From Bacteroidota bacterium (GTDB lineage: Bacteria; Bacteroidota; Bacteroidia; Chitinophagales; Chitinophagaceae), in NCBI GenBank assembly GCA_023428755.1, contig JAEYWX010000001.1:434001-498000 (forward strand): a DNA stretch of 64,000 nt, given 5' to 3'. Below are positions 1-7,203 of the stretch, one piece after another (the first letter of the stretch is position 1; each line of letters starts with the position of its first letter). The notes under the pieces were generated by a model. That model saw nothing but the letters and a program-made list of their open reading frames with translations, was not told the origin of the DNA and did no database searches. The translations under genes were made by a program, and so were the position numbers.

Positions 1-1
1 G

Positions 2-286
2 AAACAACAACCCGATGCTGTGTTTTGTATGAGTGATGAAATACTCACCGGTGTAATGAAACTTGTACAGAAAATGAAACTGAACGTGCCCGATCAAACA
101 GGCATTATTGCACTGAGCGATGGATTTTTTCCAAAACTGTATTTTCCGGAGATCACTTATATTGAAACAAGTGGCTACCGTTTAGGGAAGCTTGCCTGCG
201 AACGGATGATGCAGTGTGTAAAAGGAAAGGAAGAGCCGAAGGAATTGTTTGTAAGTTCACGATTTGTGGAAGCTGATTCGTTATAA
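2..286 (+). CDS. LacI-family transcriptional regulator, C-terminal fragment (cut by window start)
   Basis: The reading frame is open from base 2 and enters from outside the window, so only the last 94 codons are present. The visible part has the signature of the sugar-binding (periplasmic-binding-protein-like) domain of LacI/PurR regulators: PDAVFCMSDE resembles the typical 'PDAIFCASDE' segment, followed by PDQTGIIALSDG and a C-terminal GKLACERMMQ helix. The N-terminal HTH lies upstream of the window. LacI regulators usually repress sugar catabolic genes, but the ligand cannot be told from this piece. It ends 6 bp inside the convergent ligase gene. Confidence 0.8.
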   Translation, partial: KQQPDAVFCMSDEILTGVMKLVQKMKLNVPDQTGIIALSDGFFPKLYFPEITYIETSGYRLGKLACERMMQCVKGKEEPKELFVSSRFVEADSL

Positions 287-1723
287 CAGATTGTTCTGCG
301 TCTGTTGTTCTTTCAGTTTCATTTGTACCCGAATCAATAAGCCAAGCACCAGAAAATAAATACTGCCGATCTTATCTGTTTCGATCAAATCGCTCAGCAG
401 ATTTAATGTTACAACCATACTCAGCACAACTGCACAAAGCATAGCCAACGACCGTTCAAAAGGATCGTTTAATACATGATAGCCCTTTACAGCAATTGCA
501 AACATGCTGAACAGTAATACCAGCAACAAGAGCAATCCCGGCAAGCCCTGTTCAATTGCAATGAGCAGAAAATAATTGTGGACCGATGATTTTTCTTCGT
601 TCTTACTCACCCATGTTTTAAAGGCGGCTACTGTATAGTCTTTGTAATAAATAGTGAATGTGTTGGGACCATGCCCTTTCAGTTTTTCTTCATTCACCAT
701 TTTTATACCGGCGATCCAACGATAAAACCGCTCCATGGTTGACATGTCTTTTAAGGTGTAGGTCGCCTGCAGGTGTTCATTAAAATCGGTATGCTGTGTT
801 GTTTTTTCAAAATCGGGAGCAAATTTGAGATAAGTATCCTGCTGTATCAGCCAGAATAAACTCAATGCTGCAATCATAATAACTGCAACAATCATTGATA
901 ACAAAAATTTACGCTTCACCGCCAGCCATGTGACAGCTCCCGATAACAAACAAAGCCAGGCACCTCGTGAATAAGCAAAGAACAAAGCGACAAGATAAAT
1001 GCCGATGCAAAGCAGGATCCATTTGCGTAAACGAACTGCAGCGAAATGATACCAGACAAACAAAATTGGAAAGAGGCATACCAGCAGAGCCGAATAATTT
1101 ACATGGTTCCGGAAAAATGGATCTAAGGTTGAATTGATGGATTCAAATGTGAATCCTTCGCCTGCATGTCGAACGATACTGCTGCCGATCGGAATCAACA
1201 TCGAAAAGATCAGGCACTTTGAAGCAACTAAAAGATCCTCTTTGGTACGCAAGAACATGAAGCCGCCCACAACAAACGCAAGAATAAACCAGGTTTTTGC
1301 CAAACTGTATTTTACACTCAACAACATTTCGTGTGAAAACAATACGGTTACGAATGTCCAGCTGAGTTGTAACAGCAACAGAAAAAACAAAATGCTTTTT
1401 TTTAATTCAGTAGGAAAAAGCGAAGGTTTCAGTAACAGCAAACATACAAGCGAACCCGCCAGCACTAACATCATTGGTTCGTCAGGAAGATCAGTTGAAA
1501 GTTTATCGGTTACTGCAAACTCCGTTGAAAGCGGAATGGCAACCAACAAGGCAAAAAATAAATAACGCAGGTTGGAAGTAAACAACAAGATGGCAAGTGC
1601 AGCAAACGGGAGAACGAGTAATAATTTTTCATTGAGTACAATACCGGTTACAAAACAGGCAATGGCTGCCAATGCGGGCAACCAATAATTGATCAACTCC
1701 TGTTTTGAAAAGAGATGTTGCAT
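281..1723 (-). CDS. O-antigen ligase/polymerase family membrane protein (Wzy_C type)
   Basis: 480-residue polytopic inner-membrane protein with about ten to twelve hydrophobic segments. A long periplasmic loop between roughly residues 300 and 390 carries the hallmarks of the Wzy/WaaL family: FAYSRGAW just before it, STMERFYRW and KGHGPNTF within it, and VHNYFLLIAIEQGLPG after it. Members polymerise or ligate polysaccharide repeat units at the outer face of the inner membrane. The start lies 1 bp downstream of the stop of the Wzz-like gene, so the two are almost certainly cotranscribed and act together in exopolysaccharide or O-antigen assembly. Whether it is a ligase or a polymerase cannot be decided from sequence alone. 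Confidence 0.8.
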   Translation of the reverse strand: MQHLFSKQELINYWLPALAAIACFVTGIVLNEKLLLVLPFAALAILLFTSNLRYLFFALLVAIPLSTEFAVTDKLSTDLPDEPMMLVLAGSLVCLLLLKPSLFPTELKKSILFFLLLLQLSWTFVTVLFSHEMLLSVKYSLAKTWFILAFVVGGFMFLRTKEDLLVASKCLIFSMLIPIGSSIVRHAGEGFTFESINSTLDPFFRNHVNYSALLVCLFPILFVWYHFAAVRLRKWILLCIGIYLVALFFAYSRGAWLCLLSGAVTWLAVKRKFLLSMIVAVIMIAALSLFWLIQQDTYLKFAPDFEKTTQHTDFNEHLQATYTLKDMSTMERFYRWIAGIKMVNEEKLKGHGPNTFTIYYKDYTVAAFKTWVSKNEEKSSVHNYFLLIAIEQGLPGLLLLLVLLFSMFAIAVKGYHVLNDPFERSLAMLCAVVLSMVVTLNLLSDLIETDKIGSIYFLVLGLLIRVQMKLKEQQTQNNLL

Positions 1724-1724
1724 A

Positions 1725-2567
1725 TCAACTTACTTTGGAACGGGAGCGCCATTCAACAAACAAGAGCAGCAGTACAGAAAAAAGAAATGAAACAACAGCA
1801 GCTACAATTACTCCTGCCATAATTCGTGGCTTATCTTTTTTTAAGGCCGGCAATGCTTCTTCGATCACAAAGAGTGAACTTACATTATTGATACTGGTGT
1901 TGAATTGCTGTATCAGTTTTTCCGTTTCATTTAGACGACTGATCACATCGTTTTTTCGTGCAACAAGTAATGCATCAGATCCTGCTGCTAACTTTTGTTC
2001 AATTTGTTCGAGTGTATCTTTTTGTGTGTTGAAATCGTGCTGCAGCTTTAGTACTATTTCCTGCTTCATGTTATTGGAAGAAGCCACACTTTTTTGATTG
2101 GTGCGTGTAACAATGGCGTTGGCAATAGCTGCTGCCAGTTGCTTATCAGTATCCCACACATTTACTTTCACGTGTCCAAATTCATTTTTATGAATCTTTA
2201 CATTTTCCTTGTATTCATAATCTGCCAGGTAAGCTGCTTTTGGATGGGCAGCATCAATTTTATAATGCTTCATCAGCTGAAAACTATCCACCATAAACCT
2301 GCACATTTCTTCTGAACGTGCAAGCGCCATCAGGCGGTCGTTATCAAGCTCACCACCATAGTAAAAGTATTGTTCCCAAAACTCAGTCCGGTAAATATTG
2401 GAACGATCACCCAGGTTGGGGTTTGCAGCTGTAAAAACGGCGGAACTTCTGAAATAAGGTTTCTGCAAAAATAAAATTGTGCCTGTTGCCAGCGAGCCAA
2501 TCAATACTATGACTGCTGCCTGCTTCCAGCGTTTACGTATCACTTCAAAAACGATATCTAAATTCAT
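1725..2567 (-). CDS. Wzz-like polysaccharide chain-length/export protein
   Basis: 280 residues with the layout of polysaccharide co-polymerases: an N-terminal membrane segment (about residues 15-33, after FEVIRKRWKQ), a large periplasmic part with a coiled-coil stretch (about 165-225), and a second membrane helix near 250-270 ending in a basic tail. No tyrosine-kinase domain is attached. It is first in a two-gene operon with the Wzy/WaaL-like protein, which fits control of polymer length during surface polysaccharide export. The family is assigned by architecture and by the N-terminal pattern; the sequence is divergent. Confidence 0.7.
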   Translation of the reverse strand: MNLDIVFEVIRKRWKQAAVIVLIGSLATGTILFLQKPYFRSSAVFTAANPNLGDRSNIYRTEFWEQYFYYGGELDNDRLMALARSEEMCRFMVDSFQLMKHYKIDAAHPKAAYLADYEYKENVKIHKNEFGHVKVNVWDTDKQLAAAIANAIVTRTNQKSVASSNNMKQEIVLKLQHDFNTQKDTLEQIEQKLAAGSDALLVARKNDVISRLNETEKLIQQFNTSINNVSSLFVIEEALPALKKDKPRIMAGVIVAAVVSFLFSVLLLLFVEWRSRSKVS

Positions 2568-2625
2568 AAACTGTAAAATTCAAATGAAACGAAAGTACAA
2601 TTCGTTTTAAACACATTCTTCAAAA

Positions 2626-3102
2626 TCACACAACATCCGATGCCACTTCCACTTTGCGGTTAAAACTTTCATCAAGCGAAATAAATGTTTCTGTACGTTC
2701 AATACCTTTTATTTTCTGCAACGCATCGTGCAATACATACCGCAGTTGATTGATGTCTTTACACACCACTTCAATAAACATACTGTAGTTACCGGTGGTG
2801 TAATTGAGCCGAACGATCTCCGGTATTTTACGCAGATCTTTTGCAACCGTATCGTACAATGAACTTTTTTCGAGGTAAATACCCACAAAGGCAGTTATGT
2901 CGTAGCCGAGTGCTTTAATATCTACATTGAGTTTTGTACCTTTCACAATACCGTGTTCCTGTAGTTTTTTAATGCGTACATGGATGGTCCCCCCCGAAAC
3001 GAAGAGTTTTTTACCCAAATCAGCATAGGAGATCTGCGCATCTTCCATCATTTCAGAAATGATTTGCAGATCCAGTTTGTCAAGATTTAATTTCGACGCC
3101 AT
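2626..3102 (-). CDS. Lrp/AsnC family transcriptional regulator
   Basis: 158 residues, the usual size for the family. The N-terminal winged HTH is clear (LDKLDLQIISEMMEDAQISY, then DLGKKLFVSGGTIHVRIKKL), followed by the ligand-binding RAM domain (VGIYLEKSSLYDTVAKDL ... TGNYSMFIEVVCKD). Proteins of this family sense amino acids or related metabolites and regulate metabolism, often as octamers. It is transcribed away from the tRNA-like RNA genes on its right. Between its start and the first RNA is about 145 bp of AT-rich sequence that must contain divergent promoters. Confidence 0.93.
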   Translation of the reverse strand: MASKLNLDKLDLQIISEMMEDAQISYADLGKKLFVSGGTIHVRIKKLQEHGIVKGTKLNVDIKALGYDITAFVGIYLEKSSLYDTVAKDLRKIPEIVRLNYTTGNYSMFIEVVCKDINQLRYVLHDALQKIKGIERTETFISLDESFNRKVEVASDVV

Positions 3103-3186
3103 TTTTACGACTCATTTTAATAATAATTCAATATTAAGGATAATTTTTTGAATGAATGTGAAAGTTTTAAAATAATTGTTGAATAA

Positions 3187-3219
3187 TTTGCAATGAATAG
3201 GGTATATGTTTTAATATTG
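3187..3219 (+). promoter_or_regulatory. Candidate Bacteroidetes-type promoter for the tRNA-like RNA genes
   Basis: A TTTG (3187-3190) is separated by 21 bp from TAATATTG (3212-3219), which matches 7 of 8 positions of the Bacteroidetes -7 word TAnnTTTG. The spacing agrees with the -33/-7 layout known for this phylum. Transcription would begin about 20-25 bp before the first tRNA-like RNA. The assignment rests on pattern only. Confidence 0.4.
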
Positions 3220-3247
3220 CACTGTAATCGTTCTTTGAACAACATAC

Positions 3248-3364
3248 TGTGGAGTGATGAAATTTTCGGCAGACATGCCCTCTCGTCTCGGGGGTGGAGA
3301 TAACAGGATAAAATCCGGCAACGGATCTAACTGCTCCGTGGAGGTTCGACCCCTCCCTCTACAG
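3248..3364 (+). ncRNA. Class II tRNA-like RNA, copy 1 (expanded variable arm)
   Basis: The 117-nt sequence folds as a tRNA by eye. A 7-bp acceptor pairs TGTGGAG (3248-3254) with CTCTACA (3357-3363); a flanking C3247/G3364 pair could make it 8 bp. U8, a 3-bp D stem, A14 and GG in the D loop are present. A 5-bp anticodon stem CCCTC/GGGGG has loop TCGTCTC. The T arm is GGAGG-TTCGACC-CCTCC. The variable arm is far larger than in Leu or Ser tRNAs: GGAG and CAG (with bulge ATAA) pair with CTGCTCC, then an internal loop GATAAA/CTAA, then a stem ATCCG/CGGAT capped by GCAA. Position 33 would be C rather than U and the nominal anticodon GTC, so normal decoding is doubtful. CCA is not encoded. Function is unknown. 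Confidence 0.7.
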
Positions 3365-3447
3365 CACGAATGAATAGGCAATAAACAATTGGCAATTGGC
3401 TAATTGTAAATAAACTGCCTGCGATTTTTACGAGTTCTTTTTTACAC

Positions 3448-3618
3448 TGTGGGGTGATGAAATTTTTGGCAGACATGCCCTCTCGTCTCGGGGGTGGAGA
3501 TAACAGGATAAACGCAGCATAGAGCCGACGTTACTTTTGGTAAGGCCGACCGGGGTTGACCACTAAACTTTGTGCTGCAGCTAACTGCTCCGTGGAGGTT
3601 CGATCCCTCCCCCTACAG
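3448..3618 (+). ncRNA. Class II tRNA-like RNA, copy 2 (larger variable-arm insertion; attachment site)
   Basis: Paralogue of the RNA 200 bp upstream. The 5' half (acceptor to the start of the variable arm) is nearly identical, and the 3' part from CTAACTGCTCC onward is also shared. The acceptor is TGTGGGG/CCCTACA: relative to copy 1, one A-U pair has become G-C, a compensatory change that supports the stem. The shared internal loop GATAAA/CTAA encloses a different and longer insert (about 3514-3581), closed by GCAGCA/TGCTGC, giving 171 nt in total. The T arm is GGAGG-TTCGATC-CCTCC. The 3' end from base 3606 is the start of the direct repeat that bounds the integrated element, so integration preserves the gene. 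No obvious separate promoter is seen; it may be cotranscribed with copy 1. Confidence 0.7.
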
Positions 3619-3707
3619 CTATTTTTTCGGTTGCTTGGCAACCGATCAACTTTGTTCCGTACAGATTTTCTCATGCTTTTTTTACGATTGCCTTTTGTTT
3701 TTACAAA
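3606..3707 (+). repeat. attL: left copy of the 102-bp direct repeat
   Basis: Identical over 102 bp to 12453-12554, with imperfect similarity for about 13 bp more. It starts in the 3' half of the T stem of tRNA-like copy 2, covers its acceptor 3' strand, a U-run, and a perfect hairpin CGGTTGC/GCAACCG (3628-3644). The long identity restores the RNA gene's 3' end and downstream flank after insertion. Confidence 0.9.
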
Positions 3708-3840
3708 GGGCTCTTTCGTTTTATAGATCAATGAGTTGTGTCGTTTTACTTGTATGCTATTTCTTCATTTCTTCCTCAAAACAAACTCATTATTTCCAAG
3801 CTAAATTTTATCAGAAAGCGCTCACTTAATTTTATTTCAG

Positions 3841-3858
3841 TTGGCCGGATAGTTGGCC
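3841..3858 (+). repeat. 18-bp arm-type repeat, left end of element
   Basis: TTGGCCGGATAGTTGGCC occurs here, 134 bp inside the left att repeat, and again in the same orientation at 12317-12334, 119 bp before the right att repeat. In the excised circle the two copies would flank the crossover site, as arm-type integrase sites do. The word is itself a short duplication of TTGGCC. Role inferred. Confidence 0.5.
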
Positions 3859-3917
3859 TTTTTTAGCATTTCAACTGAATTAAGGACGATCAGCCAATAC
3901 CCCCTGAAGCGGAGAAA

Positions 3918-4280
3918 CTATTCGACAAACTCCTGTGCAATCCACAATCGTTTTGTTTCAATTCCTATTTCCAGTTCAACAAGATATTTTCCAAAAGCAA
4001 CATCCCTAATCGTTCCTCTGGTTGGACCGGGAATAATGATCACTTTGCCTGCAGCTACAAGTTCACGCAATGCAGGTTCATCTTTTCGGGCACTGATTTT
4101 GTCAACTTGGTTATATGTTTCCTCGGTGTCAGATCCCATGCACATTTTTGTTACAAAAGCTACATCGCCAATTGCTTTGGATGGTTTCCGCTCACCGCAG
4201 GATAGCATCAAAACAATACATAAAAGAACCACCGAAAACAATATTCTGTAAGTGCTGAAACTTGAAAATGGCTTGTACAT
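3918..4280 (-). CDS. Small predicted lipoprotein, unknown function
   Basis: 120 residues when started at the ATG at 4280. The frame is open further upstream, but this start puts a normal lipoprotein signal (ILFSVVLLCIVLMLSC) at the N-terminus, with the lipid-accepting cysteine after LMLS. The mature part is about 90 residues and polar, with the segment VIIIPGPTRGTIRDVAFGKY; no family was recognised. It is the last gene of the element on its left end, downstream of the 143-residue gene. Cargo proteins at satellite ends often protect the host or exclude other elements, but nothing here demonstrates that. Confidence 0.6.
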   Translation of the reverse strand: MYKPFSSFSTYRILFSVVLLCIVLMLSCGERKPSKAIGDVAFVTKMCMGSDTEETYNQVDKISARKDEPALRELVAAGKVIIIPGPTRGTIRDVAFGKYLVELEIGIETKRLWIAQEFVE

Positions 4281-4377
4281 AATAGGGGAGTTGGGAAATG
4301 TCGGGATTGACCTGTACAGCCAAGATAGAAAAGTATGCGGTCTTTTCAAACAGGTTCCGCACCCTGTTTTTCTTTTA

Positions 4378-4809
4378 TTAAGCGGCTTTCTTTTCCTTGA
4401 ATTCCGCTTGGGCTTCGTACATGAAAGGAATGAGCTGTAGAATCCAATGGATCCCCTGGTGAAGGTTTAAGTAATACTCATTGTCATATTTCCCGAGGTT
4501 CCTTACTTTTTTCGAGTAGTCACCGATAAAAGTCATCAATGAATCGTAAACCTCTTCAATCTTAAATCTTTCAACGATTACATCAAAAGCTACATCAAAT
4601 GTTTTTTTTGATGCCTCTGTGTTGTCGGACCATCTCTCCAAAAACTCAGACATAGCCAGAAGCAAAAAATCGGTTGCTTTATGATTGCTGGTTTTGGCTG
4701 ATACACCTAAGCCCACATGAAGAAACTCAACAAAATCGCTTCGCCTTGGGAAATGCTTAAAAAGGTTTTCAACTGCTTTTTGGGAAAGATCCCTGTTAAC
4801 TTTTTGCAT
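4378..4809 (-). CDS. Hypothetical protein, element cargo (143 aa)
   Basis: A mostly helical, soluble 143-residue protein with no signal peptide or membrane segment; notable stretches are FPRRSDFVEFLHVGLGVSAK and LNLHQGIHWILQLIPF. No family was recognised. It begins about 140 bp after the HD-domain gene, and the spacer holds a long inverted repeat (4848-4948), so it may be transcribed separately or subject to attenuation. Codon use and spacing look like a real gene. Confidence 0.6.
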   Translation of the reverse strand: MQKVNRDLSQKAVENLFKHFPRRSDFVEFLHVGLGVSAKTSNHKATDFLLLAMSEFLERWSDNTEASKKTFDVAFDVIVERFKIEEVYDSLMTFIGDYSKKVRNLGKYDNEYYLNLHQGIHWILQLIPFMYEAQAEFKEKKAA

Positions 4810-4847
4810 AACAAAAATTTAAAGAATAAGGAATACCGGCGGTCGCT

Positions 4848-4948
4848 CTCAAACCTCACTAAGTAATAGTGAAGAAAGGCACTTTCAGCCATACGCCGCC
4901 AGTTATCTAAAATATGTTGTTAAGTATTGCTACTTAATGAGGTTTGAG
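4848..4948. repeat. Long inverted repeat between HD gene and 143-aa gene
   Basis: The left arm CTCAAACCTCACTAAGTA (4848-4865) is the reverse complement of the right arm TACTTAATGAGGTTTGAG (4931-4948), with one mismatch, across a 65-bp spacer. The right arm lies 4 bp beyond the HD gene stop. There is no U-run, so it is not a classical terminator. It may be an RNA stem protecting a transcript end, an attenuator, or a remnant of a small inverted-repeat element. Confidence 0.7.
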
Positions 4949-4952
4949 GATT

Positions 4953-6137
4953 CTAAGATAGAACATTTTCTACGAATTTTTCAAGAGGTAATATTTCAGT
5001 TGGCGATTTCCGGTAAAGCCACTCTGCAAACTGAATTAAATACTCCGTTTCTTTTCGCCTTAAAAATCGCTTGTTCAAGTCTCCGAGCCTACACCGGTCC
5101 AATGCATCAGCATCTTTGAGCAAATGAAGTACTTCTTCATCCGGCGCTCCTATGTCGGGCTTACAGTGAAAAATAATTGCTGTTTTTATTGATTCCTGAA
5201 AAGGATACATAATGTCATATTGCCTATACAAAAATTCGTATTTATCTAACTTTTGGTCAATGCAATATTGTCCATGGTTAGTACAATAGCCATCATGTGT
5301 CCGGCCGAGGTCATGAAGATAAGAAGCAATGAAAGCCGATTTAGCGTCATAAAAATTGCACTCGACAATTGTCGAAAGCAAAAGACAATTTAACATAACC
5401 CGATATGTATGATTAACACCATGAAGAGTTGAATGATGAATAAAACTCTCCTCGGTATGGTTGAAGTTATTGGGATGAAAACCATAGTAATAAATCGAAG
5501 TGAAGGCAATTTGTAACAACCTTTTGTAGCTATTCTCATTTCCTTCATTTAGTAACTCAAAAATATACTTCCTGTACACCAACGTTGTAAACTTGTTATC
5601 ACGTTTAACAAAGTCGAAGACTGCATCTTCCTTGTTGTCAAACTTTTTAGAATATTCCAAAAAGAAATCAAGCTTACTTATAGGAAGATCAAAACGACCA
5701 AACAATTCAACATACCTTTCTTTCACAAACTTATTATCAAGCATTTCCAACAGAATTCCTAAGTAAACAAGTTTGAAAACAGTGATATAACTTATAGTTT
5801 CCTTTAGTTTATACAAAGCTCCAATCATGTCACCCCGATAGACTATTTTACACTTCCTGCACTTGATTTGCCTTTTCAACATAACCAAATCGCTTTCATC
5901 AACTTCACAAACAAGAAATAATAAATTGCGAATCCCTCCAAAAATAAAATTCCAATGATCCCCCTCACCATATAGAAACCCAAATATTCCATTGCTGTAC
6001 TTAGGTATTATTTCGAAGTCATCACATATTATCTCGTCCTGGCCTTCCCATTCGAAAGGAATACCGGAAGGAGATTGTAATTTCCCATTGCGATACACGC
6101 AGGACCTTAACATTAAATACTTGTTTTTGTTATTCAT
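4953..6137 (-). CDS. HD-domain (predicted phosphohydrolase) protein, element cargo
   Basis: 394 residues. The C-terminal third is an HD domain: HHSTLHGVNHTYRVML supplies an early histidine, ASYLHDLGRTHDG the HD pair, then NHGQYCID, IIFHCKPD and a closing aspartate in LLKDADALDRCRLGD, so the metal-binding set appears complete. The N-terminal ~230 residues match nothing I recognise; they include a CRKC pair and a mostly helical stretch. HD proteins hydrolyse phosphate esters, often of nucleotides or cyclic nucleotides. It follows the 63-residue gene by 6 bp, so it belongs to the gp10-like operon. Being satellite cargo, an anti-phage or nucleotide-depleting role is plausible but unproven. Confidence 0.75.
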   Translation of the reverse strand: MNNKNKYLMLRSCVYRNGKLQSPSGIPFEWEGQDEIICDDFEIIPKYSNGIFGFLYGEGDHWNFIFGGIRNLLFLVCEVDESDLVMLKRQIKCRKCKIVYRGDMIGALYKLKETISYITVFKLVYLGILLEMLDNKFVKERYVELFGRFDLPISKLDFFLEYSKKFDNKEDAVFDFVKRDNKFTTLVYRKYIFELLNEGNENSYKRLLQIAFTSIYYYGFHPNNFNHTEESFIHHSTLHGVNHTYRVMLNCLLLSTIVECNFYDAKSAFIASYLHDLGRTHDGYCTNHGQYCIDQKLDKYEFLYRQYDIMYPFQESIKTAIIFHCKPDIGAPDEEVLHLLKDADALDRCRLGDLNKRFLRRKETEYLIQFAEWLYRKSPTEILPLEKFVENVLS

Positions 6138-6143
6138 AGACTG

Positions 6144-6335
6144 TTATTTCTCTTTGCCTTCTTTTGCCCACAACTGAATGTCGGCATCCAATTCTTTTTC
6201 GCTTTTGTGTACCCCCTGGAACGTACCGTCAATTTCTCGAAACTCGACGCCCCTGGTTTTCAAAACTTCCTTTACTTCATTGATTAAATCTTCATGAAGT
6301 GATTCCGGTATTAACTCGAGAATTTTCTTTGCCAT
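6144..6335 (-). CDS. Small hypothetical protein (63 aa)
   Basis: Short, charged, helix-rich protein (KKILELIPESLHEDLINEVK; KSEKELDADIQLWAKEGKEK) with no signal or membrane segment. It sits in a tight unit, 4 bp after the gp10-like gene and 6 bp before the HD-domain gene, so translation is probably coupled to both. It could be a partner or regulator of either neighbour. Family not recognised. Confidence 0.55.
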   Translation of the reverse strand: MAKKILELIPESLHEDLINEVKEVLKTRGVEFREIDGTFQGVHKSEKELDADIQLWAKEGKEK

Positions 6336-6339
6336 AGTA

Positions 6340-6798
6340 TTATTTCATTTTTTTAAACTTATCAGATAGCCCTTTGATGGCTTTTTTCAAATCCTGTTCG
6401 GCAATCTTACTACTGCCTGTTATCACATCAAACCCTTTGCTTTCAACCGCTGCTGCATAGTCCATGCCTGCAACACAGATCAAAACGTAACCGGTACCAA
6501 AACGTTTTGAAATTTCCTCAATCACTTTTTTTCCAACCTTTGCCCCCTCACCTCCTTCTTTGAAGGTTATGAACCCTCCTTCAAATACTTGTGCACCATT
6601 TTTCAATATGATGTAACCAATGGAAGATCGGAGATTGCCGGTCACATCCTTGTAAGTGTTTGTACTCCTTGCATTTTTTATAAACTTCTCCCCGGTTCGT
6701 TGTAAGGCTGACAAAATAGCTTCATCTATTCGTTTCACTCTTTCAATGAGCATTTTCTTAATATCTGCTTTGTTGAATTTTGGCACCAACTTGATCAT
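6340..6798 (-). CDS. Phage-like protein resembling HK97 gp10 family (head-tail/tail completion)
   Basis: 152 residues from the ATG at 6798; the open frame extends upstream, but MIKLVPKFNKADIKKMLIER is a natural start. An N-terminal helix is followed by TNTYKDVTGNLRSSIGYII, then GTGYVLICVAGMDYAAAVESKGFDVITGSS. That order (a 'GNLRSSIGY' segment, then 'Y A x x V E x x G x D V') is what I associate with gp10-like virion morphogenesis proteins of Bacteroidetes phages. A tail or neck protein in an element with no capsid genes fits a satellite that uses helper virions. Assignment is from remembered pattern, moderate confidence. Confidence 0.5.
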   Translation of the reverse strand: MIKLVPKFNKADIKKMLIERVKRIDEAILSALQRTGEKFIKNARSTNTYKDVTGNLRSSIGYIILKNGAQVFEGGFITFKEGGEGAKVGKKVIEEISKRFGTGYVLICVAGMDYAAAVESKGFDVITGSSKIAEQDLKKAIKGLSDKFKKMK

Positions 6799-6887
6799 TA
6801 CTATATTGTTTTGCTGTTTACAATATAAACCGGCCAACCCATGGGCCAACTGAATGGTTTTGATTAACAATTTCCCTCACTAATTTG

Positions 6888-6904
6888 CAGTAGTGATACT
6901 ACTG
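6888..6904. promoter_or_regulatory. Palindrome upstream of the gp10-like operon (possible operator)
   Basis: CAGTAGT-GAT-ACTACTG is a perfect 7-bp inverted repeat with a 3-bp centre. It lies in the only sizeable spacer (6799-6912) before the gp10-like, 63-aa and HD genes, where a promoter would be expected. No repressor is identified. Confidence 0.35.
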
Positions 6905-6912
6905 TAACCTGC

Positions 6913-7179
6913 CTAAGTACTCGCTTTATCTTGATCAATAATTTCGCTGAGTTGCTTTGCTAAATCGCTATTTGAAATAATCAAATCAACTTCGTTCAAA
7001 CTTTGTATGGAGGTTAATTTGAGCAAATCATAAAAGCTATGAACTACAGCAACTCCCTTTGTTGAATGCTTAGAAATCTGCTTTATTTGTTTCATCACAT
7101 CTTTGTTTCCTTCCTTTATTGAAAGAATCTTCATTTGACGAAACTCTTCGCTGTCTTTCTGCAAAATCTTAAACTCCAT
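6913..7179 (-). CDS. Hypothetical protein (88 aa)
   Basis: A soluble 88-residue protein with a charged helical N-terminus and the segment KGVAVVHSFYDLLKLTSIQS; no known family recognised. It starts 24 bp after the 212-residue gene and probably belongs to the same transcript, which begins with the TerS-like gene. Position within the packaging/morphogenesis segment of the element is the only hint to function. Confidence 0.55.
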   Translation of the reverse strand: MEFKILQKDSEEFRQMKILSIKEGNKDVMKQIKQISKHSTKGVAVVHSFYDLLKLTSIQSLNEVDLIISNSDLAKQLSEIIDQDKAST

Positions 7180-7203
7180 GGTATGATTATTTAATGATCC
7201 CGG

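Noticed and set aside
3295..3312. GGAGATAACAGGATAAA looks like a homing endonuclease (I-SceI-type) recognition word
   Set aside because: Only a partial match to that site, no endonuclease gene nearby, and the same bases are explained by the variable-arm helix shared by both RNAs.
3448..3618. Reading the tRNA-like RNA as a tmRNA, group I intron-containing tRNA or selenocysteine tRNA
   Set aside because: No tag ORF or GGGG start of tmRNA, the insert is in the variable arm and not the anticodon loop, and the D stem is 3 bp instead of the 6 bp of tRNA-Sec.
3628..3644. Hairpin CGGTTGC/GCAACCG after the tRNA-like gene as a rho-independent terminator
   Set aside because: The U-run precedes the stem on the plus strand and no U-run follows it, so it does not fit; recorded only as part of the att repeat.
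3531..3731. 66-codon minus-strand open frame over the second tRNA-like RNA and left att repeat
   Set aside because: It overlaps a well-supported RNA fold and the att repeat, and shows no protein-like features.
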